The notes under the pieces are model-generated. The model was not told the origin of the DNA, did not search any database, and worked only from the letters and a program-made list of their open reading frames with translations. From Bacillota bacterium (GTDB taxonomy: Bacteria; Bacillota; Clostridia; Acetivibrionales; JAMNXU01), in the NCBI GenBank assembly GCA_023623175.1, contig JAMNXU010000020.1, forward strand, positions 1 to 64,000: a stretch of DNA of 64,000 bases, given 5' to 3'. A program made the position numbers and the translations under genes. This document shows, in pieces, positions 60,166-64,000 of this stretch. Each line of letters begins with the position of its first letter. Position 1 is the first letter of the stretch.

Positions 60166-60681
60166 ATGAGAAGAAGCAATATTGTTGTGGGAATTATTTT
60201 TATTTTACTCGGCGGACTTTTGATTTTAAATAATTTCGATATTCTGGATATCAACGTGGGCAGTATTATAGCGAAATTCTGGCCGTCATTGTTCATGCTG
60301 CTTCCCGGCATTGCCATGCATTCATCCTTTTTTTCGGGGAGCAACAGGGATGTGGGCATATTGGTGCCGGCAGGGATTTTGACGGTCATGGGCGTGGTAT
60401 TTCAAATATCGGTGATATTTAACGCTTTTGATGTCATGTGGCCGGGCATTATCGCTTCCGTTGCGGTAGGGCTGTTCGAGCTGTACTATTTCGGCGAAAG
60501 GGACAAGGCGCTGCTGATCCCTGTATGTATCATAGGCGGCCTGTCTCTCATATTTTTCTCGACATATTCGCTAAACCGCATCTTCGGCGGCAGACTGAAG
60601 GATTTGTTCCTTCCTGTCGTGCTGATCGTAATAGGCGCATTGGTAATGCTGAAAGCCAAATTAGGCCGAAAAAACTATTGA
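60166..60681 (+). CDS. LiaF/DUF5668-like membrane protein
   Basis: A 171-residue protein with five hydrophobic segments in pairs, beginning MRRSNIVVGIIFILLGGLLI, which is like the N-terminal membrane part of LiaF/LiaI and DUF5668 proteins of envelope-stress systems. The soluble LiaF C-terminal domain is absent. The ATG at 60166 follows GAGGAGG. No histidine kinase or regulator is next to it, so its role is open. Confidence 0.72.
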   Translation: MRRSNIVVGIIFILLGGLLILNNFDILDINVGSIIAKFWPSLFMLLPGIAMHSSFFSGSNRDVGILVPAGILTVMGVVFQISVIFNAFDVMWPGIIASVAVGLFELYYFGERDKALLIPVCIIGGLSLIFFSTYSLNRIFGGRLKDLFLPVVLIVIGALVMLKAKLGRKNY

Positions 60682-60824
60682 CCTGTAAATATTTGTGTTA
60701 AACTGTATATAACAGGGGTAATACTATAATAATATTACCGTAGCCTGAAAGGCTGTTGAGCAGCCTGGCGGATTGTTCACCATCTGCTGCTTTATCAAAT
60801 TTTAATATAAGGAGTGGTATGAGT

Positions 60825-60983
60825 ATGGACAAGTACATATGCACGGCATGCGGGTATGTTTACGATCCCGAAGTCGGCGATCCGGACGCCGGAATTGCCC
60901 CGGGAACGCCGTTTGAGGATCTTCCGGATGACTGGGTATGTCCGTTGTGTGGCGTAGGAAAGGACATGTTCGAGTTGGCATAA
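60825..60983 (+). CDS. Rubredoxin
   Basis: A 52-residue electron carrier with one iron held by four cysteines, Cys6-x-x-Cys9-Gly and Cys39-x-x-Cys42-Gly. [35 protein letters not shown] and the CPLCG end are fully typical, as is the length. Used in anaerobes for oxygen and peroxide removal and in other low-potential steps. AAGGAG precedes the ATG at ten bases; an ATG two codons earlier is an alternative. Monocistronic with its own terminator. Confidence 0.97.
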   Translation: MDKYICTACGYVYDPEVGDPDAGIAPGTPFEDLPDDWVCPLCGVGKDMFELA

Positions 60984-60994
60984 AACCGGCGGGA

Positions 60995-61038
60995 AGCCAG
61001 GAAATGCAGAGCGGTCGCTCTGGTTCCTGGTTTTTTTA
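60995..61038 (+). terminator. Terminator of the rubredoxin gene
   Basis: AAGCCAGGAA pairs with TTCCTGGTT around an inner AGAGC/GCTCT stem, then T7. Confidence 0.88.
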
Positions 61039-61151
61039 TTGTCACGAATTGAAAAACTGGCGGTTTTGACTTATTATATATTGAGTGTATACAGCATGGT
61101 ATTAATCACTGTAATGGTTATGCCGGCGGCGTTTCAAAGGGGGTTAAGCAA

Positions 61152-61874
61152 TTGGAAAAGACAAAGCCTTTAATAGGGGTTACGGCCCATTTCTCAACGG
61201 AAAATGATTATTCCTGGCTCAGGCCGGTGTATTACGACGCAATAAACAAGGTAGGGGGAGCCGCGGTTATTATCCCGATAACCGACGAAGAAAGCGTGTA
61301 TGACGATATAATTGAACGCTGTGATGGCATTTTGCTGACAGGGGGAGCCGATGTGGATCCCCACAGGTACGGCGAGGATATAAAAGTGTTCAACGGGGAA
61401 ATTTCTCCGATTCGGGACAAGGTGGAATTGTACCTTGCGCGCAGGGCAGTGGAACTGAACAAGCCGCTGCTCGGAATATGCCGCGGCATCCAGGTGATCA
61501 ATGTGGCTCTCGGGGGCACGCTTTACCAGGACATACATGCCCAGATCAAGGACAGGGAGCTCATGCAGCATTTCCAGAAAGCGCCTCGCTGGTATCCTAC
61601 CCATAAGATCCTGATAGAGAAGGGCAGCCACGTTTTCAACGCCTTTGGTAAAACCGAGGCGTGGGTAAATTCGTTCCATCACCAGGCCATTAAGGACGTG
61701 GCACCGGGCTTCCGGGTAACTTCGCACAGCACCGACGGGCTGATTGAAAGCATAGAGAATGACAGCTTAAAATTTGCGGTGGGAGTGCAGTGGCATCCTG
61801 AAGCCATGTGGGGAAAAGACGAAGAATACCTGGGTCTGTTCAGGCTCTTCGTCGGGCACTGCAGGGTGAAGTGA
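61152..61874 (+). CDS. Gamma-glutamyl hydrolase-type amidohydrolase (peptidase C26)
   Basis: A 240-residue class I glutamine amidotransferase-like enzyme of the PuuD/C26 type, which splits gamma-glutamyl compounds. The nucleophile is Cys110 in GICRGIQ, and His215 with Glu217 in QWHPE complete the triad; LLTGGADVDP near 62-71 is also typical. The substrate could be gamma-glutamyl-GABA or a related amide, but no polyamine genes are near. The start is TTG at 61152 after AAAGGGGG. Confidence 0.9.
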   Translation: MEKTKPLIGVTAHFSTENDYSWLRPVYYDAINKVGGAAVIIPITDEESVYDDIIERCDGILLTGGADVDPHRYGEDIKVFNGEISPIRDKVELYLARRAVELNKPLLGICRGIQVINVALGGTLYQDIHAQIKDRELMQHFQKAPRWYPTHKILIEKGSHVFNAFGKTEAWVNSFHHQAIKDVAPGFRVTSHSTDGLIESIENDSLKFAVGVQWHPEAMWGKDEEYLGLFRLFVGHCRVK

Positions 61875-62125
61875 AAGCTAAAGCAAAATAATTTAAGTTA
61901 GAGTGCAATAATTTTGAGTGAATAATCTCAGGGATATAAATTGAATAATCTCATGGGTATAAATCCAGGAGGTTTAAAGTAATTGGAACAGGGAGGTTTA
62001 AAGTAATTTAAACGGTAACAGGAATTTTGGCGCAAACAGGTGAAAAGTAATTTAAAGGAGAACAAAAGGATCAGGCAGATAATTAATGACGGATAATTAA
62101 GAGATGTGAGGAAGGAGTGAGGCAG
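61875..62125. repeat. Duplicated phrases after the hydrolase gene
   Basis: GAATAATCTCAGGGATATAAA and GAATAATCTCATGGGTATAAA at 61919 and 61942, then CAGGGAGGTTTAAAGTAATT twice at 61968-62010. No gene. Confidence 0.6.
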
Positions 62126-62326
62126 ATGCCGATGAAATTTTACGTTGGAGATGTAGTGGAACTCAGGAAACAGCATCCCTGCGGCAGCAAGCAATGGGAA
62201 GTGACGCGCGTAGGAGCTGATTTCAGGATAAAATGCCTTGGTTGTGAACATCAGGTAATGCTGCCCCGCCCCAAGTTTGAGAAAAGCGTGAAGAAGATAA
62301 TCAAGTCGATGGCAGAAGAAGAATAA
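62126..62326 (+). CDS. DUF951 family protein
   Basis: A 66-residue basic protein of the DUF951 family, common in Firmicutes: [22 protein letters not shown], then [22 protein letters not shown]. Three cysteines and His residues (HPCG, CLGC) suggest a small zinc site. Function is unknown; it may bind RNA or DNA given its charge. The ATG at 62126 follows AAGGAG; a GTG at 62117 overlaps that site. Confidence 0.9.
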   Translation: MPMKFYVGDVVELRKQHPCGSKQWEVTRVGADFRIKCLGCEHQVMLPRPKFEKSVKKIIKSMAEEE

Positions 62327-62708
62327 GAAGCCGCCAGTCTGGCAAGGGAGAAGGAAATTAGCAAGGAAAAAGGAAAGAGATTCGTACGAAAAAGAAAGCA
62401 GGTCAGTTTGAAGGAAGCAGATCAGTTACAGGAAGAAATCAGATTCGCAGAAATCAGATTCGCAAGGAAAATTTCAGTTACGAAAAGAAAAAGGTATCAA
62501 TTTTTCAAGTTCGAGAAATACTACAAATTAACCGGGAAAAGCTGCAGTCATTTTGCACGGATACTCCATTTTTGCACAAATAATTGCAATTATATTGCTC
62601 ATATAAATTGCAATTATATTGCAAAAACACTGTAATTACGGTGCTCATTATTTAAATTATTAAACGGCTTTAATCACTAAACGATATTATCGGAAAAGGA
62701 ATGATGTG
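62327..62708. other. Repeat-bearing gap before the HtrA gene
   Basis: No gene. It has AAGGAAA-rich repeats near 62345-62400, ATCAGATTCGCA(G/A) twice at 62448-62475 (15-base unit), and AATTGCAATTATATTGC twice at 62582 and 62606 (24-base unit). The small frame at 62408-62635 is made of these repeats. Confidence 0.6.
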
Positions 62709-63878
62709 ATGCTTGGCGGAAGATACAGGCAACAAGGATTTCTGCGTATGTTTTTAATATCACTGCTTACATCCCTGGTGGTTGGAGCAGTGTTTTTTGT
62801 TTTATTGGGGTATGAAAATTTTGTCAATTCGCCGGGGCAGCGTGTTCCGGAAAGCTTCGACGGCACAGTGCCATTGCCGCAGCAGATAGCCGTCCAGACA
62901 CAGAACAGGGGAACCACCGTTGTGGAGGAAGTTGCAAGGGCGTGCATGCCCGGCGTTGTCGGCATTTCAGTACTGCGCCCCTCAGGAAGTATGATTTTCA
63001 ATAGCAACGGGGAAGAGCAGTGGGGAGTCGGATCCGGCGTTATAGTGAGCAGCGATGGCTATATACTGACCAATCACCACGTGGCGGGAGGAAAAAGCAA
63101 AAGAATTATCGTGTCGCTCGCGGACGGCAGAAATGTTGACGGCGTTACGCTCTGGTCAGACCCCGTGCTGGACATCGCGGTGGTCAAAATTAACCTTGAT
63201 GGCCTCACGGCGCTGCCCCTGGGCGATTCATCAAAATTAAACGTCGGAGAACCGGCGATTGCCATTGGAAATCCCCTGGGACTGCAGTTTCAAAGGACGG
63301 TTACCTCGGGAATTATAAGCGCTTTGAACCGGACGATCCAGATCGAAACCGAGGACGGCATAAATTACATGGAAGACCTCATCCAGACCGACGCGAGCAT
63401 CAATCCCGGAAACAGCGGCGGTCCACTGCTGAATTCAAGGGGCGAGGTCATTGGCATCAATACCATAAAAGTTACAGCGGCTGAGGCAATGGGATTTGCA
63501 ATTCCAATAAACGTGACGGTACCGATAATTCAGCGGTTTATCGAGGAAGGCGAGTTCAGGGAACCGTACCTGGGCATATTCGCCTATGACAGGGAAGTGG
63601 CGCCATTCATTGACGGAAAGCTCAGCGAGTTGAAAGAGGGCATTTATGTAGCCCATATAGACGAAAACGGCCCTGCATATAAAAGCGGTATTCGCCTGGG
63701 CTGCGTCATGACCCATGTGGACGGAAAACCCGTAAATACGATGATGCAGCTCAGGGAAATCCTGTATACGAAGAAGCCCGGAGACAAAATCAGGGTAACC
63801 CATGTCAGCAAGGGGAAAACCGAGGAACTGGAAATTACCTTGGGCGAAAAGGACGGAAAGGTTCGGCTGACAAGATAG
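62709..63878 (+). CDS. htrA: HtrA/DegP-type membrane-anchored serine protease
   Basis: A 389-residue S1C protease of envelope quality control. One N-terminal membrane segment (residues 12-36) anchors it; the trypsin-like domain lies outside with the triad His124 (TNHHV), Asp155 (LDIAVVK) and Ser236 (GNSGGPLL); a PDZ domain occupies about 290-385. All catalytic residues are present, so it should be active. The ATG at 62709 follows AAAAGGA; GTG at 62706 is an alternative. A hairpin AATGCTTTTC/GAAAAGCATT lies behind the gene at 63887-63911. Confidence 0.93.
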   Translation: MLGGRYRQQGFLRMFLISLLTSLVVGAVFFVLLGYENFVNSPGQRVPESFDGTVPLPQQIAVQTQNRGTTVVEEVARACMPGVVGISVLRPSGSMIFNSNGEEQWGVGSGVIVSSDGYILTNHHVAGGKSKRIIVSLADGRNVDGVTLWSDPVLDIAVVKINLDGLTALPLGDSSKLNVGEPAIAIGNPLGLQFQRTVTSGIISALNRTIQIETEDGINYMEDLIQTDASINPGNSGGPLLNSRGEVIGINTIKVTAAEAMGFAIPINVTVPIIQRFIEEGEFREPYLGIFAYDREVAPFIDGKLSELKEGIYVAHIDENGPAYKSGIRLGCVMTHVDGKPVNTMMQLREILYTKKPGDKIRVTHVSKGKTEELEITLGEKDGKVRLTR

Positions 63879-63886
63879 AACGAGCG

Positions 63887-63940
63887 AATGCTTTTCATGC
63901 GGAAAAGCATTTACAAAAGGAAAGCATTTACAAAATCAAT
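63887..63940. repeat. Hairpin and 18-bp duplication after htrA
   Basis: AATGCTTTTC with its complement across five bases, then AAAGCATTTACAAAAGG and AAAGCATTTACAAAATC in tandem. No T-run, so termination here is doubtful. Confidence 0.6.
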
Positions 63941-63968
63941 TTACTGTTAAGTATATCGGGAGAAAATT

Positions 63969-64000
63969 ATGGAAATACTACCGATAAACTGGTTTGGAGG
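63969..64000 (+). CDS. Start of a further gene, cut by the window end
   Basis: ATG at 63969 with GGGAGA five bases upstream opens a frame (MEILPINWFG) that runs to the window edge. Ten codons cannot identify it. Confidence 0.4.
   Translation, partial: MEILPINWFG

Noticed and set aside
62408-62635. 75-residue frame before htrA
   Set aside because: It consists of translated 15- and 24-base duplications and lacks a ribosome site.

Overview
The window reads as chromosome of a spore-forming, strictly anaerobic, Gram-positive bacterium of the class Clostridia, perhaps near the Acetivibrio/Thermoclostridium group (the finer placement is a guess). The signs are a Spo0E-like phosphatase, a YyaC-type spore protease and a YtvI-type membrane protein, a full Rnf complex, rubredoxin, an S-layer (SLH) anchored protein, lipoboxes without outer-membrane parts, strong AGGAGG ribosome sites and frequent TTG/GTG starts. 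No rRNA, phage, insertion sequence with transposase, CRISPR array or plasmid gene was found.

Layout. 0.4-11 kb: a solute-binding lipoprotein, a small membrane protein, galU, a DUF362 iron-sulfur protein, a DppA-type D-aminopeptidase, an HD-domain protein, a large secreted phosphodiester glycosidase (NAGPA) and a TtcA-like tRNA thiolase. 11.4-12.1 kb: a cluster of GGGACA palindromes, tRNA-Pro and a Spo0E-like gene. 12.5-20.1 kb: a compact Tad-type pilus operon (tadZ, tadA, tadB, tadC, flp, prepilin peptidase, DUF6382-FHA) behind a consensus promoter and a phased repeat array. 20.3-26.1 kb: sugar isomerase and oxidoreductase genes, tRNA-Val, tRNA-Thr and a GreA-like factor. 26.2-33.6 kb: the SLH protein, a membrane-bound MutS-like ATPase and a three-gene NitT/TauT-type ABC importer. 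33.9-45.2 kb: a zinc-ribbon protein, rho, a giant pseudokinase-ATPase-GAF-LuxR regulator, rpmE, a DUF1385 membrane protein and prmC. 45.3-50.8 kb: ADP-ribosylglycohydrolase, a beta-helix lipoprotein, a small lipoprotein, a zinc-ribbon protein and ytvI. 51.3-57.5 kb: a small ORF with its own terminator, then rnfCDGEA and, after a 282-base gap, rnfB. 57.6-64 kb: a PAS-PP2C phosphatase, yyaC, a LiaF-like protein, rubredoxin, a class I glutamine amidotransferase-like hydrolase, a DUF951 protein, an HtrA protease and the first codons of another gene.

Functional links. Rnf couples ferredoxin oxidation to NAD reduction and ion export; rubredoxin and the DUF362 ferredoxin-like protein fit the same low-potential redox economy. 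The sugar isomerases, oxidoreductases, solute-binding proteins and beta-helix lipoprotein suggest a polysaccharide or sugar-derivative scavenger. Galactose/glucose nucleotide supply (galU), the SLH protein and the Tad pilus serve the cell surface.

The most unusual property is not one gene. Very many gene boundaries and protein linkers carry short tandem duplications (13 to 39 bp, two to six units), each locus with its own unit, often containing the stop codon or the ribosome binding site of the adjacent gene. A second, dispersed family of GGGACA...TGTCCC palindromes occurs in five intergenic places. These two layers of repeats are the best candidates for something undescribed here.
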